Assembly: GCF_024199005.1 (NCBI RefSeq)
Contig: NZ_JANATA010000006.1
Span: 1 to 64,000 of the forward strand
Source of the DNA: Opacimonas viscosa
Lineage (GTDB): Bacteria > Pseudomonadota > Gammaproteobacteria > Enterobacterales > Alteromonadaceae
DNA length: 64,000 nt
Direction: 5' to 3'
Shown: piece by piece, positions 1 through 8,634 of the stretch
Position numbering within the stretch: the stretch's first letter is position 1
Layout of the letters: each line of letters starts with the position of its first letter
Notes under the pieces: generated by a model
Seen by the model: the letters and a program-made list of their open reading frames with translations, nothing else
The model's database searches: none
Told to the model about the DNA's origin: nothing
Program-made: the position numbers and the translations under genes

Positions 1-51
1 CGCGACATCGCTGTCACTCTGATCACGGGGTTTTCTCGCAAATTTTTGATA
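1..51 (+). terminator. 3' part of a terminator-like repeat, copy 1
   Basis: The first 51 bases align without gaps to the terminator after rpoS (46210-46260), with about 40 of 51 identical. The block includes an identical 10-base GATCACGGGG followed by a T-run. The left arm of the stem (CCCC) would lie just outside the window. It presumably ends a gene transcribed rightward from the left, so ccoG would be a separate transcription unit. Confidence 0.5.
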
Positions 52-89
52 AAAATCATCACTATTAGATAAATAAATACACTTAAAGA

Positions 90-103
90 TTGATATACTT
101 CAA
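90..103. promoter_or_regulatory. possible FNR/ANR box
   Basis: TTGATATACTTCAA matches the FNR consensus TTGAT-N4-ATCAA at 9 of 10 defined positions. It lies 77 bases before the ccoG start. Genes for cbb3 oxidase assembly are commonly under FNR-type control, so the site fits the gene, but a single short match in AT-rich DNA is weak evidence. Confidence 0.4.
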
Positions 104-180
104 TAATAAGCAGATTGGACTTTGCTAAAATCATTCATTGCAGTATGCAGTGCGTATACAAGAATATGATGGAACCCAAC

Positions 181-1644
181 ATGAGTGAACAAATCCCTAT
201 TAAAATACTTCCGAGTGAAGCGAAAAAAAACCGCAATAAAACGCAACGAGTACACATCCAGCCAGCTGAAGAGCACGGTGCTGATTACCATCCAGACCGC
301 TCACAAATCTATGTGCGTGCGGTAAAAGGCTCTTTGGAAACATTTCGTCGCTTCTTTGGCTTTTTCTTTTTAGCGCTATTTGCCGCTATTCCTTGGATCC
401 AATACAACGGTCAACAAGCTATCTTGTTCGATATCCCTGAGCAACGTTTTAATTTGTTTGCGATTACTTTGTGGCCGCAAGATCTCACCGTATTAGCTTA
501 TGTATTTATTGTTGCTGCCTTTGCTTTATTTTTTGTGACAACGTTTGCTGGTCGTGTTTGGTGTGGTTTTATGTGCCCACAAACGACATGGGTCTATATG
601 TTTATCTGGTGTGAACAAAAAATTGAAGGCGCCGCAAACAAACGCCAAAAGCTTGATCAGAGAAAAATGGATTTTGACAAATTCTGGCGTAAGACAGCAA
701 AACATACTGCGTGGCTGGTCATTTCACTACTGACCGGATTAACGTTTGTTGGGTATTTCACTCCAATAGGACAGCTCTACATTGATTTTTTCACTTTTGA
801 AGTCGGTTTTTGGGCTGGGTTTACTGTATTGTTTTTTACGTTTTGTACTTACGGTAATGCTGGCTGGATGCGTGAAATTATGTGTATTCACATGTGTCCG
901 TATGCTCGGTTCCAGTCGGCAATGTTTGACAAAGATACCTTCACCGTCGCGTACGATGCAAAACGTGGTGAAGGACGTGGCCCTCGTTCACGCAAAGCGA
1001 CCCAAGAGCAATTAAAAGCCAAAGCATTAGGTGACTGTATCGACTGTAATCTGTGTGTTCAGGTATGCCCAACCGGAATAGATATTCGCAATGGTCTACA
1101 ATATGAATGTATTAACTGCGGGGCTTGTGTGGATGCCTGTAACGGTGTCATGGACAAAATGGGCTATGCCAAAGGACTGATCAGTTTTACTTCAGAGCAT
1201 GAGCTAAATGGCGGCACAACCAAAATAATACGTCCTAAACTTGTTGGGTATGCGGTTGTCCTCTTGATTATGACTGGGTTATTGATCGCAGATTTCATGT
1301 CACGCAAACCTCTTGAAGTCGATATTATTCGTGACCGAAATACTTTGTATAGAGAGAATAATGAGGGGTTAATTGAAAACGTTTATACTTTAAAAATACT
1401 CAACAAATCGCAAACGACACAAACGTATCAAATCACAGTCAAAGGACTTGAGAATCCCGTCTTTATCGGTGCACAAAATGTCACAGTTGCTGGTGGTGAG
1501 GTCTACAGTTTGCCAATAAGTGTCGCGGTGGATGCATATAGTTTGACTGAAGCGATAACCCCTATGAGTTTTTATGTGTCAACGACTCAGACCGATGGAA
1601 CAGTCGTAGATTTAACCCAAGAAAGTAAGTTTATTTATCGCTAA
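181..1644 (+). CDS. ccoG: cytochrome c oxidase accessory protein CcoG (RdxA/FixG family)
   Basis: Membrane-bound iron-sulfur protein needed for assembly of cbb3 cytochrome oxidase, thought to act in copper reduction. The 487-residue product has N-terminal membrane segments, a CGFMCPQTTW motif near residue 127, a second cysteine pair (CIHMCPY), and near residues 285-330 two ferredoxin-type clusters (CIDCNLCVQVCP and CINCGACVDAC). One more membrane helix follows, then a periplasmic Ig-like C-terminus. This is the usual CcoG layout and length. I chose the ATG at 181, which has GGAA 7 bases upstream; an in-frame ATG at 169 is possible. The ccoNOP genes are not in the window. A possible FNR box lies upstream. 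Confidence 0.95.
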   Translation: MSEQIPIKILPSEAKKNRNKTQRVHIQPAEEHGADYHPDRSQIYVRAVKGSLETFRRFFGFFFLALFAAIPWIQYNGQQAILFDIPEQRFNLFAITLWPQDLTVLAYVFIVAAFALFFVTTFAGRVWCGFMCPQTTWVYMFIWCEQKIEGAANKRQKLDQRKMDFDKFWRKTAKHTAWLVISLLTGLTFVGYFTPIGQLYIDFFTFEVGFWAGFTVLFFTFCTYGNAGWMREIMCIHMCPYARFQSAMFDKDTFTVAYDAKRGEGRGPRSRKATQEQLKAKALGDCIDCNLCVQVCPTGIDIRNGLQYECINCGACVDACNGVMDKMGYAKGLISFTSEHELNGGTTKIIRPKLVGYAVVLLIMTGLLIADFMSRKPLEVDIIRDRNTLYRENNEGLIENVYTLKILNKSQTTQTYQITVKGLENPVFIGAQNVTVAGGEVYSLPISVAVDAYSLTEAITPMSFYVSTTQTDGTVVDLTQESKFIYR

Positions 1645-1687
1645 TACCTGATAAAATTACTGTTTATTGTTAACTAAGCGAATTGCT

Positions 1688-2695
1688 ATGAACCAGATAC
1701 CGGCCCAGACACAATTCGGCTCAGATAGTGACTTTACGTTTCAACATTTGTCGCCTGATATCATTCTCGATGCGTTAGAATCGATTGATATTAGGCCGAC
1801 CACCGGGCTGCTCGCTTTAAACTCCTATGAAAACCGCGTATATCAGTTTGCTGAAGAAAACCTCCGCTATGTGGTAAAGTTTTATCGAGGTGGCCGCTGG
1901 ACTGATGCTCAGATCCAAGAAGAACATGATTTTGCCCTAGAGTTAGCCGCCAATGAAGTCCCGTTAATTGCTCCTTTGGTCATCCAGAATAAGACGTTGC
2001 ACCATTACAAGCAAACTCGGTTTACTGTTTTTCCATCAACCGGTGGGCGCCAATTTGAAAATGATAATCTTGACCAGCTTGAATGGATGGGGCGTTTTAT
2101 TGGACGAATGCATCGCATCGCACAAAGTCAAACATTTGCACATCGAGCTCCGCTGGGGGTAGACAGTCATTTACTTGGTCCACGCGAAATATTGCAACAC
2201 AGTCAACTGATCCCCGCGCATTTACAAACCGCTTTTTTTGCGATTTTAGATCCTGTCATAGCGCGAGCAACCGAACTGTACCAACCCAATACAGCAATTA
2301 TTCGACTGCACGGTGATTGCCATCCAGGTAATATTTTATGGCGTGATGGCCCCAGCTTTGTCGATTTAGATGATTGCCGGATGGGCCCTGCCATCCAAGA
2401 TTTATGGATGATGTTATCTGGTGATCGCGCTCAGCAGATACTCCAACTCGATACAATGGTAGAAGCGTATGAAGAGTTTCACCCCTTCAATGCATCTGAA
2501 ACCCAGTTAATCGAACCACTTCGGGCACTGCGAATGGTCCACTATATGGCTTGGCTATCAGAGCGCTGGGCAGATCCTGCATTTCCCCAAGCTTTCCCTT
2601 GGTTTGGTGAAGATAAATATTGGGAAGGGCAGATATTAGCTTTAAAAGAACAACTCGCCGAACTCAATGAGGCCCCCATCAAGCTCGGTTATTAA
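1688..2695 (+). CDS. srkA: stress response serine/threonine kinase SrkA (YihE/RdoA)
   Basis: Cytosolic aminoglycoside-phosphotransferase-fold kinase that in E. coli counters MazF-mediated death and envelope stress. The 335-residue length fits (E. coli 328). The catalytic loop HGDCHPGNILW is near residue 207, followed by FVDLDDCRMGP with the metal-binding aspartate and the helix typical of the family. The ATG at 1688 is preferred to a TTG at 1667. In E. coli srkA is co-transcribed with dsbA; here btuB and its riboswitch lie between the two. Confidence 0.93.
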   Translation: MNQIPAQTQFGSDSDFTFQHLSPDIILDALESIDIRPTTGLLALNSYENRVYQFAEENLRYVVKFYRGGRWTDAQIQEEHDFALELAANEVPLIAPLVIQNKTLHHYKQTRFTVFPSTGGRQFENDNLDQLEWMGRFIGRMHRIAQSQTFAHRAPLGVDSHLLGPREILQHSQLIPAHLQTAFFAILDPVIARATELYQPNTAIIRLHGDCHPGNILWRDGPSFVDLDDCRMGPAIQDLWMMLSGDRAQQILQLDTMVEAYEEFHPFNASETQLIEPLRALRMVHYMAWLSERWADPAFPQAFPWFGEDKYWEGQILALKEQLAELNEAPIKLGY

Positions 2696-2780
2696 GCTGC
2701 TCCTTTCTGAGTTTATCTTATGCAGCTCTTATCTAATTTATATCACTAAAACCTGAGACATTAGCGCCAATTCGTTTATA

Positions 2781-3000
2781 ATGCGCAGGTCTTTGGTGCT
2801 TGTTGGATAGCATGGCTAACAACAAGGTAAACGGGAAGTAAGTGAATAATCTTACACTGCCCCAGCAACGGTAATATGAGTGAGATTTTTTCATAGCCAC
2901 TGAGTCATTCGACTTGGGAAGGCGAAAAAATCGAGGCAAACATGATAGCGCTTCAAGCGCATGGTCAGTAGCTAAACTCTTGAGTCCGGATACCGGCCAT
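2781..3000 (+). ncRNA. cobalamin (AdoCbl/MeCbl) riboswitch aptamer
   Basis: The leader of btuB carries the ordered conserved blocks of the cobalamin riboswitch: GGTGCTT near 2794, AAACGGGAAGTAAGTGAA near 2829, CTGCCCCAGCAACGGTAA near 2857, GGAAGGCGA...CGAGGC at about 2917-2937, and the B12-box-like GAGTCCGGATACCGGCCA at 2982-2999. It sits directly before a BtuB-type receptor, as expected for B12 repression. Exact ends are estimates. Most of the 374-bp gap between srkA and btuB is this element. Confidence 0.92.
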
Positions 3001-3011
3001 TGACCGATGTC

Positions 3012-3064
3012 TTCACAATTGGTGTGAATGGACACATTCACTTGCAACTGTTCTGTGGGAACAG
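3012..3064 (+). promoter_or_regulatory. riboswitch expression platform sequestering the btuB ribosome binding site
   Basis: Three small stems follow the aptamer. TTCACA (3012-3017) can pair with TGTGAA (3023-3028). GTGAATG (3024-3030) can instead pair with CATTCAC (3035-3041). CTGTTC (3048-3053) pairs with GAACAG (3059-3064), which buries the likely ribosome binding site GGGAA just before the ATG at 3070. The first two are mutually exclusive. The arrangement suggests control of translation rather than termination. The pairings are seen; the switching model is inferred. Confidence 0.55.
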
Positions 3065-3069
3065 CGTCA

Positions 3070-5085
3070 ATGGAAATCAACATGTTATTTAATGTATCAA
3101 AAACAGCACTTGCTGTGTTTTCAGTGTGCTCGTTGAGTCACACTTCTTTATTTGCTAATCCATCTTCTGAGACTAATTCAACCACCATTCAGCAATTAGC
3201 CTCCTCACCTACCGAATTAATCACCGTCACTGGTTCACGGCAACCCCTCGCTATCAATCAACTAGCCGGCTCTGTGTCAGTCTTGACTGAAGCCGAAATT
3301 GCCCAGAGCTCCGCAACCTTTGTCAGTGAGTTATTAACGCAATTTGCCAATGTCGATCTCAGCGTCAACGGCGGTGTAGGCCAATACGCTGAACTGCGTA
3401 TACGAGGTGCTGAAGCGAATCACGTTTTGGTTCTTTTAGATGGTGTGCAAATTAATGATTTGGCCCAAGGTGGTCTCATTGATTTAGCGCATTTACCCGT
3501 TGCGAATATCGCTCGTATCGAATTACTAAGGGGCAGCCAAAGCGCAGTCTGGGGAGATGGTGCGATTGGCGGTGTGCTCAGTATTACGACCAAACAAGCC
3601 GCCATGGATAATTTACAACAAAGTCTGCAGTTTAGTTCTGGGCAAAATAATACCTACCAAGGAGCCTATCAATTAAGTGGTCGTTCAGACGACTTGGATT
3701 ATCGATTAGCCCTGAGTCATTTTACTACCGATGGGCAAAACATCTCATTGGTCGAAGGCAATGCAGAAAAGGACGGCTATTCCAATACCCAAGTGCAGTT
3801 GAATACCCATTACCAGCTAAATCCGCAGCATCGCTTATCTGGTTTTGCTCGCTTAGTCGATTATAAAACTGATTATGATGCGACTGATTTTCTGACGACA
3901 GGATTACCTGTTGATGCTAATAATGTATCTAAGGGAACTAAGAATACATTGAAAGCAGGATGGTTATTCGCACCAGAAAATGCACAATGGCAAATTGACT
4001 CTGCTCTGCATTATCATCAAGACAAAGTCGATAACATTGAAAATAACGCTATTGCGAGTGCATCAAATAGTACCGAGGCAAAGCTGCTTAGTGTGCTACA
4101 AATTACGCACAAAGTTTTCCCCAATGTGGCCTCAAGCTCAACTCAAGGCACAATTAACTTAGGCCTCGAATATTCGAATATTGACTATGAACAAGCGGGT
4201 CCTGTCGTTTTTGGTGATCCTAATTATGCTGAAAATATGACTAAAAATAGTGTTTTTGTTGACTCAGTACAGCCCATTACAAAAGCTATCTGGTTAAACA
4301 CATCTGCACGCTACACCGATAACTCTGAATTTGCTGCCACTACGGACTATCGAATTGGTGGGCATTGGCAATTATCACCTGCAGTGAATCTGTTTGTCAG
4401 CAGAGGTAAAGCAACTAAAAATCCAACATTTACAGAGCGCTTCGGTTTTTTCCCAACCTCTTTTGTGGGTAATCCTGAACTGGAACCGGAAAAATCGGTG
4501 ACGAATGAGCTAGGTCTTGGGTTTATTTTCCCTGGTGTAAATAAAACGACCAACTCATTAGATCTGACTTTGTTTAAGGCCACATTATACAATGAAATCA
4601 ATGGATTTGTATTTGAACCTGTTTCAGGTGGTTTTACTTCAGCTAATATTAACGGGGAAAGTGAGCGTCAAGGCTGGGAGTTATCTAGCACCCTGCACTC
4701 GTCATTTGGTAAAGTTACTTTGGCATATAGCTATTTAGACGCTACTGAAGATACTACTAATTTGCAGATTCGAGAATTACGTAGAGCGGTGCACAATGGT
4801 TCGATTACCATCAACAATGAATACCAGAACGAAGTAAGTACTTACTTAGGTGCACGTTATACAGGTAGTCGTGATGATGTCTTCTTTCCCCCCTTCCCAC
4901 AGCCCTCTGCAACGATTGCTCAACCTGCTTATTGGTTAATCAATGCCAGTATACAATGGCAGGCTCGCCCCGAAGTAAAAGTAGGAGTCAAGGGTAATAA
5001 TCTGTTCAATGCTACTTATACGGATATTGTCGGGTATCGCGGTTTAGAAAGAAACATAAGTGCGTTTATTCACTATTCCTGGTAG
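3070..5085 (+). CDS. btuB: TonB-dependent vitamin B12 receptor BtuB
   Basis: Outer-membrane 22-strand barrel that imports cobalamin using TonB energy. The signal peptide covers about the first 30 residues. A TonB box (ELITVTGSRQP) follows, then a plug domain with the LRIRGAEANHVLVLLDGVQ signature, then the barrel ending in NLFNATYTDIVGYRGLERN and a terminal aromatic residue. At 671 residues it is longer than E. coli BtuB (614). The ATG at 3070 has GGGAA 9 bases upstream inside the platform hairpin; an ATG at 3082 is the alternative. The upstream cobalamin riboswitch is the strongest support for the substrate. Confidence 0.92.
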   Translation: MEINMLFNVSKTALAVFSVCSLSHTSLFANPSSETNSTTIQQLASSPTELITVTGSRQPLAINQLAGSVSVLTEAEIAQSSATFVSELLTQFANVDLSVNGGVGQYAELRIRGAEANHVLVLLDGVQINDLAQGGLIDLAHLPVANIARIELLRGSQSAVWGDGAIGGVLSITTKQAAMDNLQQSLQFSSGQNNTYQGAYQLSGRSDDLDYRLALSHFTTDGQNISLVEGNAEKDGYSNTQVQLNTHYQLNPQHRLSGFARLVDYKTDYDATDFLTTGLPVDANNVSKGTKNTLKAGWLFAPENAQWQIDSALHYHQDKVDNIENNAIASASNSTEAKLLSVLQITHKVFPNVASSSTQGTINLGLEYSNIDYEQAGPVVFGDPNYAENMTKNSVFVDSVQPITKAIWLNTSARYTDNSEFAATTDYRIGGHWQLSPAVNLFVSRGKATKNPTFTERFGFFPTSFVGNPELEPEKSVTNELGLGFIFPGVNKTTNSLDLTLFKATLYNEINGFVFEPVSGGFTSANINGESERQGWELSSTLHSSFGKVTLAYSYLDATEDTTNLQIRELRRAVHNGSITINNEYQNEVSTYLGARYTGSRDDVFFPPFPQPSATIAQPAYWLINASIQWQARPEVKVGVKGNNLFNATYTDIVGYRGLERNISAFIHYSW

Positions 5086-5145
5086 GCAATATTAGGTTAC
5101 TGATTGTTTTCAGTCTATAGAGAGATATATACCTTGCGTTGATTA

Positions 5146-5174
5146 AGTATAGATTCAGTTAATGAATCTATACT
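5146..5174. repeat. 12-bp perfect inverted repeat between btuB and dsbA
   Basis: AGTATAGATTCA and its exact complement TGAATCTATACT flank a 5-base spacer. No T-run follows on either strand, so it is not a standard intrinsic terminator. It lies 79 bases before the dsbA start and could be an operator for dsbA or an RNA hairpin ending btuB. Confidence 0.6.
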
Positions 5175-5252
5175 ACAAGCTAGTATTTTAAGGTTTTCAA
5201 ACTTTATCACTCTGTGTATGATTTACTTCATAACTAACTCGTTGAGAATTAT

Positions 5253-5885
5253 ATGAAAAAAATATTATTAAGCTCGTTTATCGCTATTACTACATTAGTG
5301 TTTTCACTCACTGCTTGTGCTCAAGCACGCTTCATTGAAGGTGAACATTATAAAGTAATTAGTCAAACAGCGTCTGCAAAGCCCAATGTAAAAGAGTTTT
5401 TCTCTTTCTGGTGTCCGCATTGTTTCAATTTCGAGCCGCTAGTGGCACAAATGAAAAACAAGTTAGATGCGAATGTCACGTTCGAAAAAGTACACGTTAA
5501 CTTTATGGGGTTTGCTGGTCGAGAACTCCAAGACGAGGTGACTCGGGGTATGCTAATTGGCCGTGTATTAAAAAATGAACAAGCGTTAAATACCGCTATT
5601 TTTAATTATATTCATCGACAACGGGCCACCATCGCAAGTACTGATGATGTACGCAGTATCTTTTTGGTCAATGGTGTGAGTGCCGAAGAATTTGATAAAA
5701 CGGCGAAAAGCTTCGCTGTGAAAAATATGCTGCGCAAGAATAATAAGACGATTGATGAGTTCCGTCGTTTTGTATCTGGTGTACCAAACTTCATTGTAAA
5801 TGATAAATACCAAGCTACATTTACGCGTGATATGACGCCAGATGATATGGTCGATCTGATCGTTTATTTATCGGAAATGAAGTAA
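5253..5885 (+). CDS. dsbA: thiol:disulfide interchange protein DsbA
   Basis: Periplasmic oxidase that introduces disulfides into secreted proteins. It has a thioredoxin fold with active site CPHC at residues 54-57 (FFSFWCPHCFNF) and the cis-proline loop GVPNF near the C-terminus. Length (210) fits the family. The export signal is MKKILLSSFIAITTLVFS followed by LTACAQA, which could be read either as a signal peptidase I site (ACA) or as a lipobox (LTAC). DsbA of E. coli is a soluble periplasmic protein. It is separated from its usual partner srkA by btuB. Confidence 0.95.
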   Translation: MKKILLSSFIAITTLVFSLTACAQARFIEGEHYKVISQTASAKPNVKEFFSFWCPHCFNFEPLVAQMKNKLDANVTFEKVHVNFMGFAGRELQDEVTRGMLIGRVLKNEQALNTAIFNYIHRQRATIASTDDVRSIFLVNGVSAEEFDKTAKSFAVKNMLRKNNKTIDEFRRFVSGVPNFIVNDKYQATFTRDMTPDDMVDLIVYLSEMK

Positions 5886-5893
5886 TCCCAATA

Positions 5894-5930
5894 TGCTCTC
5901 AAGCTATTATTATAGTATGCTTTGAGAGCT
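5894..5930 (+). terminator. weak terminator-like hairpin after dsbA
   Basis: GCTCTCAA (5895-5902) pairs with TTGAGAGC (5922-5929), with an inner CTAT/ATAG stem. Only a short AT-rich tract follows, not a proper T-run. Its place just after the dsbA stop codon is right for a terminator. Confidence 0.35.
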
Positions 5931-6156
5931 AAATTTGCCCCTTCAGAAGCTCTGCTTTCCTTATCAAAGTCACTCCGATCCGATATTTAAATCCAGCTTA
6001 AATTTTAATACTTAAGTATATTTTGGCGTGTTTTTATTTTTAGCAATTATCGGAGAGTCGATTTCCTGCTATATTTATAAACGTAAATCATCTCAGATTA
6101 TTTAGTGGTATTTGCTTAATAACCTGTTATCTAGAGAACCACTCTCAGTTAAAGAT

Positions 6157-6293
6157 AAAGATAGATATCAACGGTACACTTATGCCTGTCAAAATTAACG
6201 ATTAAGTAAAAATCAAACACAAGTGCTTAATCATTATTTGTGCCAGATACTAAGCGTACTGGAAAGGGTAAAATATCGTTGGTATCTATCTTT
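6157..6293. repeat. 137-bp imperfect palindrome between convergent dsbA and sulP
   Basis: The outer arms are AAAGATAGATATCAACG (6157-6173) and CGTTGGTATCTATCTTT (6277-6293), complementary at 16 of 17 positions. Inside them GTACACTT (6174-6181) pairs with AAGCGTAC (6252-6259). Then come a roughly 70% complementary stretch and the inner stem GATTAAG (6200-6206)/CTTAATC (6226-6232). About 17 extra bases bulge on the right arm. The whole forms one long hairpin. No transposase or clear target duplication is visible. It is the main content of the 420-bp gap; 5931-6156 shows nothing recognisable. It could be a MITE-like remnant or a two-way terminator. Confidence 0.6.
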
Positions 6294-6305
6294 GTTTTTG
6301 AGGCT

Positions 6306-7877
6306 TTATCCTAACTCGTCACTTGCTACATAATAACGAGGATCTTCATTCACATTAATTTCCACGAACTTAGACGCCTTGCGTAAAAGTTTACGGCATT
6401 CTGGTGAAATATGACGGATGTGAAGCTTTTTACCTGCGGCTTCGTATTTGTCAGCCAACGTGTCTAAAGCATCAATCCCCGATGAATCCCATATCTGCGA
6501 CTCATTAAAATCAATCACTACATCCGTTGGGTCATTTTCAGGATCAAAAATCTCTTTAAAGTGCGTCACTGAGCCAAAAAATAAAGGACCATCTAACTCA
6601 TATACTTTCCAGTCATCTTTATCCGTATAAGATTTTGCGGAGATATGTGTCGCATGTTTCCAAGCGAACACTAATGCAGATACAATCACCCCAACAATAA
6701 CCGCAATAGCTAAATCAGCAATAACCGTCACAAAGGTCACCAAGAATAAGACAAATGCATCTTCTTTGTTCACCCCACGAATGATTTTGAATGAAGCCCA
6801 CTCAAATGTGCCAATAACGACCATAAACATGACCCCTACCAATGCCGCTAGTGGGATCATTTCAATAAGTTGTGAGGCAAATAAGATAAAACCAAGCAAT
6901 ACTATAGCCGCCGTAATACCCGATAAACGACCACGACCACCAGAGTTGATATTAATCATAGACTGACCAATCATGGCACAGCCTCCCATACCACCAAAGA
7001 AACCATTAACCGTGTTGGCAACCCCTTGACCAATACACTCTTTGTTGCCACGACCACGTGTGTTAGTCATTTCATCGATGAGCGTTAGCGTTAATAAGGA
7101 CTCAATCAAACCGACCAAAGATAAAATAATCGCAGTGGGTAAAATAATATAAAGCGTCTCTAGGGTAAATGGAACCATTGGGATAGAGAAGCTAGGAAGC
7201 TCACCGGCTAGTGTTGCCGTCGCTTTTTCTTCTTCAGGCAACATATCACGAACGAAGTCAATAACTGTCCGTGCCTCTAAATCTAAACCATGGACCAATC
7301 CTGTTACCACAATAATGGCTGCCAAAGATGAAGGAACGGCTTTTGTTAGTTTAGGTAAAAATACAATAATCGCCATGGTTAACGCGGTTAAACCAAGCAT
7401 CAAGTACAACACCTCACCCGTCATCCAGACTTGTAAACCTGAGGTATCAAAGACTTTGAACTGCCCTAGCTGCGCTAGAAATATCACAATCGCCAAACCG
7501 TTTACGAAACCTAGCATTACTGGGTATGGGACTAAACGGATAAACTTACCAAGACGAAATACACCGGCAAGTATTTGTAATAACCCGGCTAACACAACCG
7601 CAGCGAAGAGGTATTGCACACCATGCATAGCGACCAAGGCAACCATGACAACTGCCATTGCTCCAGTAGCACCTGAGATCATTCCTGGACGACCACCAAT
7701 AGCGGAGGTAATTAAACCCATCATAAACGCAGCGTATAAACCCACCATCGGTTCAACACCTGCCACAAACGCAAAAGCAACAGCTTCTGGCACAAGGGCC
7801 AAAGCAACTGTAATACCAGATAACACATCGTTCTTAACGTTGTTATTGGCCATATCAAATTTAAACATATCGTACAT
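6306..7877 (-). CDS. SulP family anion transporter with STAS domain
   Basis: Inner-membrane SLC26/SulP carrier for sulfate, bicarbonate or a similar anion. The N-terminal roughly 400 residues are strongly hydrophobic and include the family signature [24 protein letters not shown] near residue 27 and a glycine-rich [18 protein letters not shown] cytosolic STAS domain fills the C-terminal 100 residues ([19 protein letters not shown]). Length (523) is on the short side for the family, like bacterial BicA-type proteins. The substrate cannot be told from sequence. The ATG at 7877 is preceded by AGGT with short spacing; an ATG at 7868 is possible. Confidence 0.93.
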   Translation of the reverse strand: MYDMFKFDMANNNVKNDVLSGITVALALVPEAVAFAFVAGVEPMVGLYAAFMMGLITSAIGGRPGMISGATGAMAVVMVALVAMHGVQYLFAAVVLAGLLQILAGVFRLGKFIRLVPYPVMLGFVNGLAIVIFLAQLGQFKVFDTSGLQVWMTGEVLYLMLGLTALTMAIIVFLPKLTKAVPSSLAAIIVVTGLVHGLDLEARTVIDFVRDMLPEEEKATATLAGELPSFSIPMVPFTLETLYIILPTAIILSLVGLIESLLTLTLIDEMTNTRGRGNKECIGQGVANTVNGFFGGMGGCAMIGQSMININSGGRGRLSGITAAIVLLGFILFASQLIEMIPLAALVGVMFMVVIGTFEWASFKIIRGVNKEDAFVLFLVTFVTVIADLAIAVIVGVIVSALVFAWKHATHISAKSYTDKDDWKVYELDGPLFFGSVTHFKEIFDPENDPTDVVIDFNESQIWDSSGIDALDTLADKYEAAGKKLHIRHISPECRKLLRKASKFVEINVNEDPRYYVASDELG

Positions 7878-7940
7878 TTACCTGTAAAAAAATCCGGTGC
7901 AGGATAGCACAAATTACGGATAAGTACTTTTAATTAAATG

Positions 7941-8501
7941 TTAACCAATAGCAACGGGGTTGTCGTGAAAGACTTTGCGTATGAGTGGAATAAAACTATC
8001 TAGAGGATCCACCACAAAATCAGGATCAAATGCAGGTGCATCCCATTCATCCACTAATTTCACTGCCAAGTCATACCAAGGCTCGTCTTTAAATTGCAGA
8101 CGCAAATTTGTGGGTGCACCCAGATAATCATAGTAATAGGCCCCTTGGAAAGCCTGATGGTAATAAATAACGTGATAGCTATCATCTGAAATATATGGCC
8201 GCATCATTTCAGCGGCTATTTGACCGTGATTGGGTACGTTGATCACTTTGGCAATATCATGACATAACGCAATAACGATATGTTCATCACACGCACCAGC
8301 TCGACGAGCTAACGTCCCGGCCATCAAAGCATGTTGTAATTGATCACAAGCAAACCCTAACGTATGGTTTTCAAGTTCGCGCAACATTGCTATGAAGCGG
8401 TCTGCGGTATGTTTAAATGACTCTTTGTGCGCAGCAGCAATGACCATCCATTCTTCTTTGGTACCGTCTTGCATACGTGTGAAACTAGCATGTTCACTCA
8501 T
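7941..8501 (-). CDS. HD-domain protein, PhnZ/inositol oxygenase-like residue pattern
   Basis: A 186-residue soluble HD-superfamily protein. Candidate metal ligands appear in order: H57, H81-D82, H92, H115 and D151 or D154. Besides the basic HD hydrolase set, the two extra histidines (92, 115) before the last aspartate give the six-ligand order seen in the mixed-valence diiron oxygenases PhnZ and MIOX. It could equally be a diiron or dimetal phosphohydrolase. A clear ribosome binding site (GGAGA) precedes the ATG. It follows sulP on the same strand with a 63-base gap, and no phosphonate or inositol genes are nearby. Substrate unknown. Confidence 0.75.
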   Translation of the reverse strand: MSEHASFTRMQDGTKEEWMVIAAAHKESFKHTADRFIAMLRELENHTLGFACDQLQHALMAGTLARRAGACDEHIVIALCHDIAKVINVPNHGQIAAEMMRPYISDDSYHVIYYHQAFQGAYYYDYLGAPTNLRLQFKDEPWYDLAVKLVDEWDAPAFDPDFVVDPLDSFIPLIRKVFHDNPVAIG

Positions 8502-8634
8502 TAGAAATCTCCATCAGTTGTTACATTTTTGTTAACTTAACCGAAAATATGTATTTAAAATATATAAAAGTATGCTTTTAGTGTTTTAAGTTTAGAGGCA
8601 AGGTATAATAAGACTTTTCCATGATATATAGCTT

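Noticed and set aside
2733-3083. 116-codon open frame on the minus strand
   Set aside because: It lies entirely across the cobalamin riboswitch and has no family features.
7315-7887. 190-codon frame antisense to sulP
   Set aside because: Its composition (Thr, Ala, Pro, Lys) is what the complement of a hydrophobic membrane gene gives; sulP is clearly the coding strand.
8564-8580. TAAAAG/CTTTTA repeat in the HD-AEC intergenic region
   Set aside because: Six bases of AT-rich complementarity are expected by chance.
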